Positions 44,457 to 56,510 of a DNA stretch of 64,000 nucleotides are shown piece by piece (position 1 is the first letter of the stretch; each line of letters starts with the position of its first letter). Both the position numbers and the translations under genes were made by a program. The notes under the pieces are model-generated. The model searched no databases. It saw nothing but the letters and a program-made list of their open reading frames with translations, and was not told where the DNA came from. This DNA is from Nipponacmea schrenckii (Eukaryota; Mollusca; Gastropoda; Lottiidae), in NCBI GenBank assembly GCA_030562195.1, contig JAUJPP010000011.1, forward strand, positions 3,658,001-3,722,000, in the 5' to 3' direction.

Positions 44457-46884
44457 AGAGTGGTGGATAATAGAATGGTGGATAATAGAATGGTGGATAA
44501 TAGAATGGTGGATAATAGAATGGTGGATAATAGAATGGTGGATAATAGAATGGTGGATAATAGAATGGTGGATAATAGAATGGTGGATAATAGAGTGGTG
44601 GATAATAGAGTGGTGGATAATAGAAGGGGTGGATAATAGAGTGGTGGATAATAGAATGGTGGATAATAGAATGGTGGAAAATTAGAATGGTGGATAATAA
44701 AATGGTGGATAATAGAGTGGTGGATAATAAAATGGTGGATAATAGAGTGGTGGATAATAGATGGTGGATAATAGAGTGGTGGATATTAGAATGGTGGATA
44801 ATAGAATGGTGGAAAATTAGAATGGTGGATAATAGAGTGGTGGATAATAGAGTGGTGGATAATAGAATGGTGGATAATAAAATGGTGGATAATAGAGTGG
44901 TGGATAATAGAATGGTGGATAATAGAATGGTGGATAATAGAGTGGTGGATAATAGAATGGTGGATAATAGAATGGTGGATAATAGAATGGTGGATATTAG
45001 AATGGTGGATAATAGATGGTGGATAATAGATGGTGGATAATAGAATGGTGGATAATAGAATGGTGGATAATAGAATGGTGGATAATAGAGTGGTGGATAA
45101 TAGAATGGTGGATAATAGAGTGGTGGATAATATAGTGGTGGATAATAGATGGTGGATAATAGAGTGGTGGATAATAGATGGTGGATAATAGATGGTGGAT
45201 ATAGAATGGTGGATAATAGAGTGGTGGATAATAGAGTGGTGGATAATAGAGTGGTGGATAATAGAGTGGTGGATAATAGAATGGTGGATAATAGAGTGGT
45301 GGATAATAGAGTGGTGGATAATAGAGTGGTGGATAATAGAATGGTGGATAATAGAGTGGTGGATAATAGAATGGTGGATAATAGATGGTGGAAAAGAGTG
45401 GTGGATAATAGAGTGGTGGATAATAGAATGGTGGATAATAGAATGGTGGATAATAGATGGTGGATAATAGAGTGGTGGATAATAGAATGGTGGATAATAG
45501 ATGGTGGATAATAGATGGTGGATAATAGAGTGGTGGATAATAGAGTGGTGGATAATAGAATGGTGGATAATAGATGGTGGATAATAGATGGTGGATAATA
45601 GAGTGGTGGATAATAGAGTGGTGGATAATAGAATGGTGGATAATAGAATGGTGGATAATAGATGGTGGATAATAGAGTGGTGGATAATAGAATGGTGGAT
45701 AATAGATGGTGGATAATAGAATGGTGGATAATAGAATGGTGGATAATAGATGGTGGATAATAGAGTGGTGGATAATAGAATGGTGGATAATAGAGTGGTG
45801 GATAATAGAGTGGTGGATAATAGAGTGGTGGATAATAGATGGTGAATAATAGAATGGTGGATAATAAAAGTGGTGGATAATAAAAGTGGTGGATAATAGA
45901 GTGGTGGATAATAGAATGGTGGATAATAGAGTGGTGGATAATAGATGGTGGATAATAGAGTGGTGGATAATAGAATGGTGGATAATAGAATGGTGGATAA
46001 TAGAGTGGTGGATAATAGAGTGGTGGATAATAGAATGGTGGATAATAAAAGTGGTGGATAATAGAGTGGTGGATAATAGAATGGTGGATAATAGAATGGT
46101 GGATAATAGAATGGTGGATAATAAAAGTGGTGGATAATAGAATGGTGGATAATAGAGTGGTGGATAATAGAATGGTGGATAATAGAATGGTGGATAATAG
46201 AATGGTGGATAATAAAAGTGGTGGATAATAGAATGGTGGATAATAAAAGTGGTGGATAATAGAATGGTGGATAATAGAGTGGTGGATAATAGAATGGTGG
46301 ATAATAGAATGGTGGATAATAGAGTGGTGGATAATAGAATGGTGGATAATAAAAGTGGTGGATAATAGAGTGGTGGATAATAGAGTGGTGGATAATAGAG
46401 TGGTGGATAATAGAGTGGTGGATAATAGAGTGGTGGATAATAAAAGTGGTGGATAATAGAGTGGTGGATAATAAAAGTGGTGGATAATAGAATGGTGGAT
46501 AATAGAGTGGTGGATAATAAAAGTGGTGGATAATAAAAGTGGTGGATAATAAAAGTGGTGGATAATAGAGTGGTGGATAATAGAGTGGTGGATAATAAAA
46601 GTGGTGGATAATAAAAGTGGTGGATAATAGAGTGGTGGATAATAGAGTGGTGGATAATAAAAGTGGTGGATAATAGAATGGTGGATAATAGAATGGTGGA
46701 TAATAAAAGTGGTGGATAATAAAAGTGGTGGATAATAGAGTGGTGGATAATAGAATGGTGGATAATAGAATGGTGGATAATAGAATGGTGGATAATAGAG
46801 TGGTGGATAATAGAATGGTGGATAATAAAATGGTGGATAATAGAATGGTGGATAATAGAATGGTGGATAATAGAATGGTGGATG
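44457..46884. repeat. 15-bp minisatellite, ~2.4 kb, C-free on the + strand
   Basis: Around 160 copies of the 15-mer GTGGATAATAGAATG with three main variants: AGAATGG, AGAGTGG and ATAAAAGTGG (15-17 bases), plus a 14-base AGATGG form. No C is visible on the + strand from 44443 to 46895. The variants are intermixed but regionally biased: GATGG in the middle, AAAAGTGG only after 45865. The minus strand stays open for 639 codons (46916-44997) as His/Ile/Ser/Tyr/Pro/Leu repeats, and several + strand frames are open too. This follows from the stop-free unit and I do not call it coding. Confidence 0.97.
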
Positions 46885-47079
46885 TTATAATGGAACTGGT
46901 TACAGACTCCAGACATTTAAAAATTAAAATGTATGGTGATAATTATCAAGTTTTATATTATCATGTTTTAATAACATTTAGAAGTAGGTAGAACATTATA
47001 TAACAAGAAACACTATTATAGATATACTACTTCTCTTTAATTTATAGCATTATTGCTTGATAAAGATTGCTGTTTGTAA

Positions 47080-47260
47080 GTGTGAAAGTCCCATAACCTT
47101 GAACAAGTCATCTTCACTCATAATTCCAGTCCACCCAGCTGTAAATGGGTACAGATAATCCGGGAAAGATCAATGCCAAGAGGTTTGATTAAGGATCAGC
47201 TGGTAAAAAGGATCCTTGTCACGGTGGAAGTGGTTATCTTTGTAAAATATAGTTGCTTCT
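47080..47260 (+). mobile_element. SINE-2 body with 76-bp-type extension
   Basis: GTGAAAGTCCCATAACCTTG, TTCACTCATAATTCCAGTCC, ACCCAGCTGTAAATGGGTAC match 56400-56510. This 'acccagctgtaaatggg' segment is typical of molluscan tRNA-type SINEs. It continues into TCAATGCCAAGAGGTTTGAT and CAGCTGGTAAAAAGGATCCT, which is one unit of the 76-bp array at 40505-41655. Confidence 0.7.
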
Positions 47261-47954
47261 TTCAACGTAGTCCAATAAAATATAGTCATATTTACACCAT
47301 TGTATCCTAAATCTCAAACTTTTAGAATTCAACTCAATTCTAAGATAAACTTCATTTCCAACTATTGGTCAAGATGAGGAAATAAAAATATTCAATATAA
47401 TTTCTCTAAAAGTATTTATAATTTTAATTCAAACAAATAAATCCTGCAAGATTCACATCATGTCTTATACTAGCTTCATCCTTCCACGTGCTTTCACTCT
47501 TATATCTAAGTATATTTAGATAAAATAGCAGTAGAATACCATATCAATAATAAATTTAGATATTTTAAGATTCAAAATAAATTCCGTTAGAGAATTAGAA
47601 TGTAACTCTACAGGAGTTATTATAGATATTATGAATATTGGTCTGAATAAACCCAACCATATCAATAACCTATGTATTATACAGGATTACAATAGAACAG
47701 TAACACCTACCACAATACAAGGGGAGGTATCGCACCATATCGCAATACAATTCTCAGCCATAAAACACAGCCCTATTTGTTTGACTTGTGCTAATACAGC
47801 TACAATAAAAAGAGGAAATCGTACCATAGCCTTGATGGAGTTATAATGGATATAACAGAAATGTAATCCTTATAAGAAATATTATGAAGTATCACTGCAC
47901 ATTTAGAGACAACAAATATTTTGAATTTAGACTTCTATTTATTCTTTGAAACAC
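47261..47954. other. Unique AT-rich sequence
   Basis: Contains a 71-codon ATG frame (47631-47846) with no recognisable domain or splice context. No other feature seen. Confidence 0.3.
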
Positions 47955-48535
47955 GTGTAATGAAACGTTACCAGTATGTGTAATGAAACGTTACCTGTAT
48001 GTGTAATGAAATGTTACCAGTATGTGTAATGAAACGTTACCTGTATGTGTAATGAAACGTTACCTGTATGTGTAATGAAACGTTACCTGTATGTGTAATG
48101 AAATGTTACCTGTATGTGTAATGAAACGTTACCTGTATGTGTAATGAAACGTTACCTGTATGTGTAATGAAACGTTACCTGTATGTGTAATGAAACGTTA
48201 CCTGTATGTGTAATGAAACTTACCTGTATGTGTAATGAAACATTACCTGTATGTGTAATGAAACGTTACTGTATGTGTAATGAAATTACCTGTATGTGTA
48301 ATAAAACGTTACCTGTATGTGTAATGAAAGTACTGTATGTGTAATAGAAGTTCCTGTATGTGTAATGAAATTACCTGTATGTGTAATGAAACGTTACCTG
48401 TATGTGTAATGAAACGTTACCTGTATGTGTAATGAAACTTACCTGTATGTGTAATGAAACGATACCTGTATGTGTAATGAAACGTTACCGTAGGTGTAAG
48501 AAAGTTACCTGTATGTGTAATGAAACGTTACCTTT
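47955..48535. repeat. 23-bp minisatellite
   Basis: About 25 copies of GTGTAATGAAACGTTACCTG+TAT, 23 bp. The unit holds the near-palindrome GTAATGAAACGTTAC. 48260-48370 and 48480-48510 have short deletions. Confidence 0.95.
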
Positions 48536-49170
48536 AAAGATAATAGAAGTCTATATCTATATGTGTTAAAGAAATTATTCTATATTTTTGAATGTCAAAT
48601 AAATATAACTGATAAAATAACTGTGGGGAGAAATAATCAATTATTCTTTACTGGTAAATTCCATCACATCACAGACTCGCAGGATATTCCAGATTGTCGA
48701 CCCCAATTATAGTTTAATAGGTTTACTTACATCTTGGTACGTTATCTTTGAAACAACAAAACTTCTGTCCATTGTCATTTTCAAGATACCTGGTCAAACT
48801 GATTAATCTGACCAACTCAGGCTTAAAATAAGCTATGCTTGTTTCAAAATCCATTATTGTGTTTTGAAAACTTTGGAGTATTATTCATGTAAATAAATAT
48901 TGACTTTAAAAAAAACTCTGGTACCATACACTGGTAAAAAGACTACTATTTCAAGGTAAAGAACTTTTTCAGTTGACACAAGTTTAGGTTGGAGAATCTT
49001 GACATAGAGTTTCTCAATCTCTAAGCTCAGTTATAAAATACAAGCTCTTAAATCTCATCACATTACCTCAAACATTATAGGTTAACACTTTTAACTAGCC
49101 TAACTACTAATCATCTTATTAATATCAATTAGTAATTTAATTCTGGGCCAGTGCTTTCTGTTAAATAAAC
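48536..49170. other. Unique AT-rich spacer
   Basis: No feature recognised. Confidence 0.3.
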
Positions 49171-50828
49171 ACTACTAATACAATAGGTTTTACTACAGGC
49201 CAGACAATTAAATATTTTATAGGTATAATACTACTTCTGTTGAATAGTAACTTGTTACCTTTCAACCACCCTAATCTCTACAATTAGTGAACATTGCTTT
49301 AACCCTGTACCAGTAACTTCTGTTGAATAGTAACTTGTTACCTTTCAACCACCCTAATCTCTACAATTAGTGAACATTGCTTTAACCCTGTACCAGTACC
49401 TTCTGTTGAATAGTAACTTGTTACCTTTCAACCACCCTAATCTCTACAATTAGTGAACACTGCTTTAACCCTGTACCAGTACCTTCTGTTGAATAGTAAC
49501 TTGTTACCTTTCAACCACCCTAATCTCTACAATTAGTGAACACTGCTTTAACCCTGTACCAGTACCTTCTGTTGAATAGTAACTTGTTACCTTTCAACCA
49601 CCCTAATCTCTACAATTAGTGAACACTGCTTTAACCCTGTACCAGTACCTTCTGTTGAATAGTAACTTGTTACCTTTCAACCACCCTAATCTCTACAATT
49701 AGTGAACACTGCTTTAACCCTGTACCAGTACCTTCTGTTGAATAGTAACTTGTTACCTTTCAACCACCCTAATCTCTACAATTAGTGAACACTGCTTTAA
49801 CCCTGTACCAGTACCTTCTGTTGAATAGTAACTTGTTACCTTTCAACCACCCTAATCTCTACAATTAGTGAACACTGCTTTAATCCTGTACCAGTACCTT
49901 CTGTTGAATAGTAACTTGTTACCTTTCAACCACCCTAATCTCTACAATTAGTGAACACTGCTTTAACCCTGTACCAGTACCTTCTGTTGAATAGTAACTT
50001 GTTACCTTTCAACCACCCTAATCTCTACAATTAGTGAACACTGCTTTAACCCTGTACCAGTACCTTCTGTTGAATAGTAACTTGTTACCTTTCAACCACC
50101 CTAATCTCTACAATTAGTGAACACTGCTTTAACCCTGTACCAGTACCTTCTGTTGAATAGTAACTTGTTACCTTTCAACCACCCTAATCTCTACAATAGT
50201 GAACACTGCTTTAATCCTGTACCAGTACCTTCTGTTGAATAGTAACTTGTTACCTTTCAACCACCCTAATCTCTACAATTAGTGAACACTGCTTTAACCC
50301 TGTACCAGTACCTTCTGTTGAATAGTAACTTGTTACCTTTCAACCACCCTAATCTCTACAATTAGTGAACACTGCTTTAACCCTGTACCAGTACCTTCTG
50401 TTGAATAGTAACTTGTTACCTTTCAACCACCCTTATCTCTACAATTAGTGAACACTGCTTTAAACCTGTACCAGTACCTTCTGTTGAATAGTAACTTGTT
50501 ACCTTTCAACCACCCTAATCTCTACAATTAGTGAACACTGCTTTAACCCTGTACCAGTACCTTCTGTTGAATAGTAACTTGTTACCTTTCAACCACCCTA
50601 ATCTCTACAATTAGTGAACACTGCTTTAAACCTGAACCGGTACCTTCTGTTGAATAGTAACTTGTTACCTTTCAACCACCCTAATCTCTACCATTAGTGA
50701 ACACTGCTTTAACCCTGCGCCTGTGCCTTCTGTTGAACGTAACTAATCACAAAGTACTAATTAACTAATACAATAGGTTATCTACAGAACAGACAATAAA
50801 ATATTTAACAAATAAAATACTCCACTTC
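49171..50828. repeat. 83-bp minisatellite array A with duplicated flanks
   Basis: About 18 copies of an 83-bp unit (TTCTGTTGAATAGTAACTTG, TTACCTTTCAACCACCCTAA, TAGTGAACACTGCTTTAACC) at 49235-50740. The array is bracketed by two diverged direct repeats of about 67 bases: 49171-49237 (CTAATACAATAGGTTTTACT, CAGACAATTAAATATTTTAT) and 50761-50827 (CTAATACAATAGGTTATCTA, CAGACAATAAAATATTTAAC). A second array of the same unit is at 61120-62215. Confidence 0.95.
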
Positions 50829-51119
50829 AATTAAACCAGCCAGAGTTGAATTGTTTATATAACTTTATAAAAATAATTTCAGGGAAAATAAAAGTGTTCT
50901 TACTAATCTAAATACAGAAAGGAAGTGATCCATTGTTAAATTTTATTATTCTCTGTGCAGACTCAAATTATTATTTGTATCAGATATACCAGTCTCTTCT
51001 ATAGAATTCTATATAACTTTGTTATTATAAGGTAAAATATTGTAAAATTCCATTATGTTTCTATTAGGTCTACAATTCCTCAGTATTCTATACAGTAAAG
51101 GTATAGACTCTTTTCATTT
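50829..51119. other. Unique AT-rich spacer
   Basis: No feature recognised. Confidence 0.3.
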
Positions 51120-52530
51120 TCATGAACCATGTTGGTTCAGTGAGTTAGATGCTTGCTCGCTAGCCTGAAGGTCCAGGGTTCAATCCTAGTATAGGTTGAG
51201 ATAATACTTCCACCCTGTCAGTAGAGAGCTGTGTTGGTTCAGTGAGTTAGATGCTTGCTCGCTAACCTGAAGGTCCAGGGTTCAATCCTAGTATAGGTTG
51301 AGATAATACTTCAACCCTGTCAGTAGAGAGCTGTGGTGACTCAGTGAGTTAGATGCTTGCTCGCTAACCTGAAGGTCCAGGGTTCAATCCTAGTATAGGT
51401 TGAGATAATACTTCAACCCTGTCAGTAGAGAGCTGTGGTGGCTCAGTGAGTTAGATGCTTGCTCCCTAACCTGAAGGTCCAGAGTTCAATCCTAGTATAG
51501 GTAGAGATAATACTTCAACCCTGTCAGTAGAGAGCTGTGGTGACTCAGTGAGTTAGATGCTTGCTCGCTAACCTGAAGATCCAGAGTTCAATCCATGTAG
51601 TAAATACTGTAGTAGAGAGCGTGGCTGACTCAGTGAGTTAGACTTGTTTTAACCTGAAGATCCAGGGTTCAATCCAGTATAGGTAGAGATAATACTTCAA
51701 CCCTGCAGTAGAGAGCTGTGGTGCTCAGTGAGTTAGACCTTGTCCTAACCTAAGGTCCAGGTTCAATCCTCAGTATAGATAGAGATAATACTTGAACCCT
51801 GTCAATAGAGAGCTGTGGTGGTCAGTGAGTTAGATGCTTGTCTTAACCTAAGGTCCAGGTTAATCCCAGTATAGGTAGAGATAATACTTCAACCCTGTCA
51901 GTAGAGAGCTGTGGTGACTCAGTGAGTTAGAAACTTGTTACTGAGGTCCAGGGTTCAATCCAGTATAGATTAGATAATACTTGAACCTGTCAGTAGAAGC
52001 TGTGGTGCTATGAAAACGGAATATTTTACCTAAAGGTCCTCAATCCTCAGTATATAGAGTAATCACTTCACTGTCGTAAACTTTTTAGTTCTTCTCCAAA
52101 CCTAAAGTCCAGGGTTCAATCAATTAATGGAGATAATATTAACCCTGATATAGAAAGAAAAGTGATTATTCCTGTTTTTTACTTCTAATTTAAGGTCCAG
52201 GTTCAACCAGTATAGGTTGAGATAATACTTCAACCCTGTCAGTAGAGAGCTGTGGTGACTCAGTGAGTTAGATACTTGCTCACTAACCTGAAAGTCCAGA
52301 GTTCAATCCTAGTATAGGTAGAGATAATACTTCAACCCTGTCAGTAGAGAGCTGTGGTGGCTCAGTGAGTTAGATGTTTGCTTACTAACCTGAAGGTCCA
52401 GAGTTCAATCCTAGTATAGGTAGAGATAATACTTCAACCCTGTCAGTAGAGAGCTGTGGTGACTCAGTGAGTTAGACGCTTGCTCCCTAACCTGAAGGTC
52501 CAGAGTTCAATCCTAGTATAGATAGAGAAG
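51120..52530 (+). repeat. 102-bp array of SINE-1 tRNA-like heads
   Basis: About 13-14 direct copies of a 102-bp unit. Each good copy has box A-like TGACTCAGTGAGTTAGATGC and box B-like GGTTCAATCC at Pol III promoter spacing, then GTATAGGTTGAGATAATACT and CAACCCTGTCAGTAGAGAGC. The unit is the SINE-1 head plus the start of its body. Copies at 51120-51590 and 52200-52530 are clean, while 51590-52200 is corrupted and blends in sequence from further right. If the boxes are functional each unit could act as an internal Pol III promoter; this is inference. Confidence 0.9.
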
Positions 52531-53841
52531 AGTGGCTTTACTTTTGAATTTGTTTTTATACAATGATAGAATTGCATGTGGTCCCACTTGAAATATTTTT
52601 TTCACCCCTGCTCGGCTCCTACACGACCCCTCACCTAATATTCCTAGAACCCTCACTTGACAAGATGGTAACTTTTTGTTTTCTCTAGTCAATGATTTAG
52701 TTTAGGGGAGCTGAGATAGAAATGTGTTTATAAGTTTGTTTGGAATAATAAACCAAACTTCAGTGTATTTATGCTTACTGATCAGTTAGAAACCTGATAC
52801 GGGACACATTAAAGGGACAGATTCACTGTACATACGACCAATCAAACCTTAGTCTAAAAAACAGGAATATTTTACCTAAGCTATTCAGTAATAGAGTTCA
52901 CAGTTCACTGTCGAAATTTTAGTCTTCAAATCCAAATGACTAGATTATCAGTGTTAAAATGACAACTTGACATTTCTTGAGCCGGCAATATATAGAAACA
53001 GAAAAGTATTATTCCTGTTTTTTTTAACATTCTTAATATTTCAGAAATCTATTAACATATATTCAAGACCCACATCTATACGAGTAAAAATAGCGAATAA
53101 TGGCCTTGAAGTATTACATAACTTAAATCCTTCAAAATTCACTCTTATAAATAATAAGCCTTTTAAATATTAAATTGTTGCCATGACAATAAATCATATT
53201 TTAAAAAATAATTTGAAAATGTATCTCACAAGAGTTTGATAAGATTAATAAAGGATTTTAAAATTTGTCAATAGGTTTATTTTCTCGTGATCACAGCAGG
53301 AGACTTTCAAACCCCGTAGATTAGCAAATTTCAAATAAATCTGTATGTTTCACCCAAAAACTATTTTCATTATCAAACAGGAAATACTTAGCCAACATTT
53401 TCCTGATAAAATACTTCAATAAGTTTTTTTACAACTTGATGCAAGTTTAGTTCGACCTTCAACGTGATCCTTGATAATCATTTAGAGGTTGATTTCTTTT
53501 GAAGACCTATTGATGGTTTTGAAATAGTTTCGAGATGCCAACGAAAGTTTTATTTTGAACTTAAACCTGATATTTTTACGATAATTTCGAGCTTGAAGTT
53601 TTTAGAAGCAGATACAAGTTTACTTCGACCTTCAAAGCAATATGTTTATAATTTCCAGTTTGAATTTGTTTGAAATTAATTCCTATCAATAGAGCAATAG
53701 GTAGAAGTAATTAAAGACTGCAGGTTGGCTGTTAGAATAAATCAGACTGGATAACCTTACAACATAACTTCTTCAATCACTTTTAGTCTATGATTCAATC
53801 TCGGATCATCTGGTTTATTTGATTCCGGCAACTCTGAATAA
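52531..53841. other. Mostly unique sequence with a diverged 135-bp-type copy
   Basis: ATATATAGAAACAGAAAAGT and ACATATATTCAAGACCCACA near 52988-53075 are a diverged relative of the 135-bp unit that follows. CATTAAAGGGACAG at 52807 resembles a family F terminus (TTAA at 52809-52812), but no partner was found. No gene recognised. Confidence 0.35.
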
Positions 53842-55020
53842 GAAATATAAAGTAAAATTCCTAGTTTGAGGTATATTTGAAGGAATTATGTGATTTTTGT
53901 GTATTTCTAGTACTTCTGAAGACTATTTACATATATTCAGACCCAAATCAACCCCTTATAGAAAAGATATATATAGAAATAGAAAGTAAAATTCCTAGTT
54001 TGAGGTATATTTGAAGGAATTATGTGATTTTTGTGTATTTCTAGTACTTCTGAAGACTATTTACATATATTCAAGACCCAAATCAACCCCTTATAGAAAA
54101 GATATATATAGAAATAGAAAGTAAAATTCCTAGTTTGAGGTATATTTGAAGGAATTATGTGATGTTTGTGTATTTCTAGTACTTCTGAAGACTATTTACA
54201 TATATTCAAGACCCAAATCAATCCCTTATAGAAAAGACATATATAGAAATAGAAAGTAAAATTCCTAGTTTGAGGTATATTTGAAGGAATTATGTGATTT
54301 TTGTGTATTTCTAGTACTTCTGAAGACTATTTACATATATTCAAGACCCAAATCAACCCCTTATAGAAAAGATATATATAGAAATAGAAAGTAAAATTCC
54401 TAGTTTGAGGTATATTTGAAGGAATTATGTGATATTTGTGTATTTCTAGTACTTCTGAAGACTATTTACATATATTCAAGACCCAAATCAACCCCTTATA
54501 GAAAAGATATATATAGAAATAGAAAGTAACATTCCTAGTTTCAGGTATATTTGAAGGAATTATGTGATTTTTGTGTATTTCTAGTACTTCTGAAGACTAT
54601 TTACATATATTCTAGACCCAAATCAACCCCTTATAGAAAAGACATATATAGAAATAGAAAGTAAAATTCCTAGTTTGAGGTATATTTGAAGGAATTATGT
54701 GATTTTTGTGTATTTCTAGTACTTCTGAAGACTATTTACATATATTCAAGACCCAAATCAACCCCTTATAGAAAAGACATATAAAGAAATAGAAAGTAAA
54801 ATTCCTAGTTTGAGGTATATTTGAAGGAATTATGTGATGTTTGTGTATTTCTAGTACTTCTGAAGACTATTTACATATATTCAAGACCTAAATCAACCCC
54901 TTATAGAAAAGATATATATAGAAATAGAAAGTAAAATTCCTAGTTTGAGGTATATTTGAAGGAATTATGTGATTTTGTGTATTTCTAGTACTTCTGAAGA
55001 CTATTTACATATATTCAAGA
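53842..55020. repeat. 135-bp satellite-like array
   Basis: About nine direct copies of a 135-bp unit (GAAATAGAAAGTAAAATTCC, GGAATTATGTGATTTTTGTG, TATTTCTAGTACTTCTGAAG, ACCCAAATCAACCCCTTATA). The landmark TGAGG recurs every 135 bases (53866, 54001, 54136). Copies differ at a few percent of positions. One inverted copy lies at 40388-40482. Confidence 0.95.
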
Positions 55021-55420
55021 TCTTAATCATCCCATGTAAGTAAGGAACCTGTCAGTGTAATATATAGTAATATCCCACCGGTATTCACTACTCCTATTAT
55101 AATCAATGTTATGGTGCAGTTTTAATTGGTAACCGGTCTGACTATCTATCATACCATGTCATATAATCAACATTATAACACAATGTAGGAGGTGAATAAC
55201 ACCATCATACAGGTAATATATCATAACTTATAGTTTTTATACATTAATAATACAGGTTATTATTTATTACTGTTATATTACATGTTCTTTTAAATATATC
55301 ATAGCAACAGATCTTAAAGTGGTCAACTCCAGATAATACCAATTTTATTTCACAAATATATATTTTTGTAATGTAGAGGTACTATGTTCTTTTCAATATA
55401 TCATAGCAACATTTCTTAAC
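55021..55420. other. AT-rich spacer
   Basis: A short near-repeat (TTTTCAATATATCATAGCAA / TTTTAAATATATCATAGCAA) at about 55287 and 55390. Nothing else seen. Confidence 0.35.
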
Positions 55421-55911
55421 TTAAAGGGGCCCAGGCTTGATTTTTAGGGGTCGTTTTGGGCCTTTGTTACATTTAAACAGTCCTCAGAAATACTCAAGCT
55501 CTAAGAAAATTTCAAAATACCTTGAAATTTTTTTAGAGCTTGAGTATTTCCATTTTTTTTCCGTGCTGTACGCGGCTGGTCTCCAGTCAGTCTGAAAATT
55601 GTGTCCTGTTGACAAAGTCTACAATTGAAAATGCCTTGTAGTCTATTTAATTAGATGACCGCTATTGCACGACGGGAAGGATAACTCTTTGATTATCAAG
55701 ACGAACCGTTTTCCAATATGGCGGGACGTTCGTTATATCTTAGGACATTATGATTTTTCAAACACGGATAATTATTGATACAAATGGATTTGAAGATTCA
55801 AATTTCAAAGGTAAGCTCTGTAGACTATTTCTGATAGGCTAACCAAAAGATTTCATGTGTTTGAGGCTGTCGGATGATTGTCCAAAACAAATCAAGCCTG
55901 GGCCCCTTTAA
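55421..55911. mobile_element. TTAA-flanked MITE with internal hairpin
   Basis: A 491-bp element with 23-bp perfect inverted ends, TTAAAGGGGCCCAGGCTTGA (from 55421) against its complement ending at 55911; TTAA on both sides may be the target duplication. Just inside the left end is a second hairpin: 55487-55515 (GAAATACTCAAGCTCTAAGA...) pairs with 55522-55550 at 28 of 29 positions over a 6-base loop. The rest is noticeably GC-richer (GTGCTGTACGCGGCTGGTC, ATATGGCGGGACG). No transposase frame. TTAA targets suggest a piggyBac- or Kolobok-type source. Confidence 0.8.
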
Positions 55912-56344
55912 ATTAATATTCAGTATATTTAAATTATAGCAAAAAAAAAAACATATGAAGTTTGTAGGTAAATTATGAAATACAAAGATTTTGCTACGTA
56001 TCAAATCATAGTAAACAGGAGTTTGTCTTTAAAGACCTAAGTTCTGGTAAAGGAATGCGTTGATTTTTTCACCAGTGTTATAAAAGATGCTATGGTATAA
56101 GGTTAATCAAATAAAGATATTAGATCGATTAACAATAACCTTAATCAGGTTAAATAACTAATTAACATCACAGTTAACGAGTATATATTAACAAGCAGGT
56201 AATCACAGTATAAATTAAATAGTTTCACACCTTTATAGATTCAGGGTTCGGATCCATATTTTACGTTTTTTATCAATTTGGAGATTTACACCATTCTGAC
56301 AAGAAATCTATCTCATAATGTCTTTTAAGTCTCTTTATAAGTCA
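55912..56344. other. AT-rich spacer
   Basis: No feature recognised. Confidence 0.3.
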
Positions 56345-56510
56345 ACTTCCCGGAACAGGGGTTAGAGCGTTGGTTCTTTCATCAAGACATCATTTGCTTC
56401 GATTGATCAGTGTGAAAGTCTGATGACCTTGAATCAGTCATCTTCACTCACAATTCCAGTCTACCCAGCTGTAAATGGGGTACGAATAATCGTGGAAAAT
56501 TGTCCTTCAT
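56345..56510 (+). mobile_element. SINE-2 copy with head
   Basis: GGGTTAGAGCGTTGG near 56358 looks like a decayed tRNA-like box A region. GTGTGAAAGTCTGATGACCT, TTCACTCACAATTCCAGTC and ACCCAGCTGTAAATGGGG follow, matching 47080-47170. The 76-bp-type extension seen at 47165 is absent here. Confidence 0.65.

Noticed and set aside
44443..46895. Telomere-like or centromeric satellite
   Set aside because: The 15-bp GTGGATAATAGAATG unit is not a telomere repeat (TTAGGG in most animals), and the array is short and internal.
44997..46916. 639-codon minus-strand open frame
   Set aside because: It follows from the stop-free 15-bp unit. There is no domain, signal or promoter context, and composition is limited to a few residues.
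47955..48535. CRISPR-like regular repeats
   Set aside because: The 23-bp units are contiguous with no unique spacers, and the DNA is clearly eukaryotic. The same applies to every array in the window.
51120..52530. True tRNA gene cluster
   Set aside because: Box A/B-like motifs are present, but the flanking stems do not form a convincing acceptor arm. The unit continues into SINE body and matches SINE-1 copies elsewhere.
52807..52830. Another family F terminus (TTAAAGGGACAG)
   Set aside because: No arm sequence follows and no inverted partner was found nearby.
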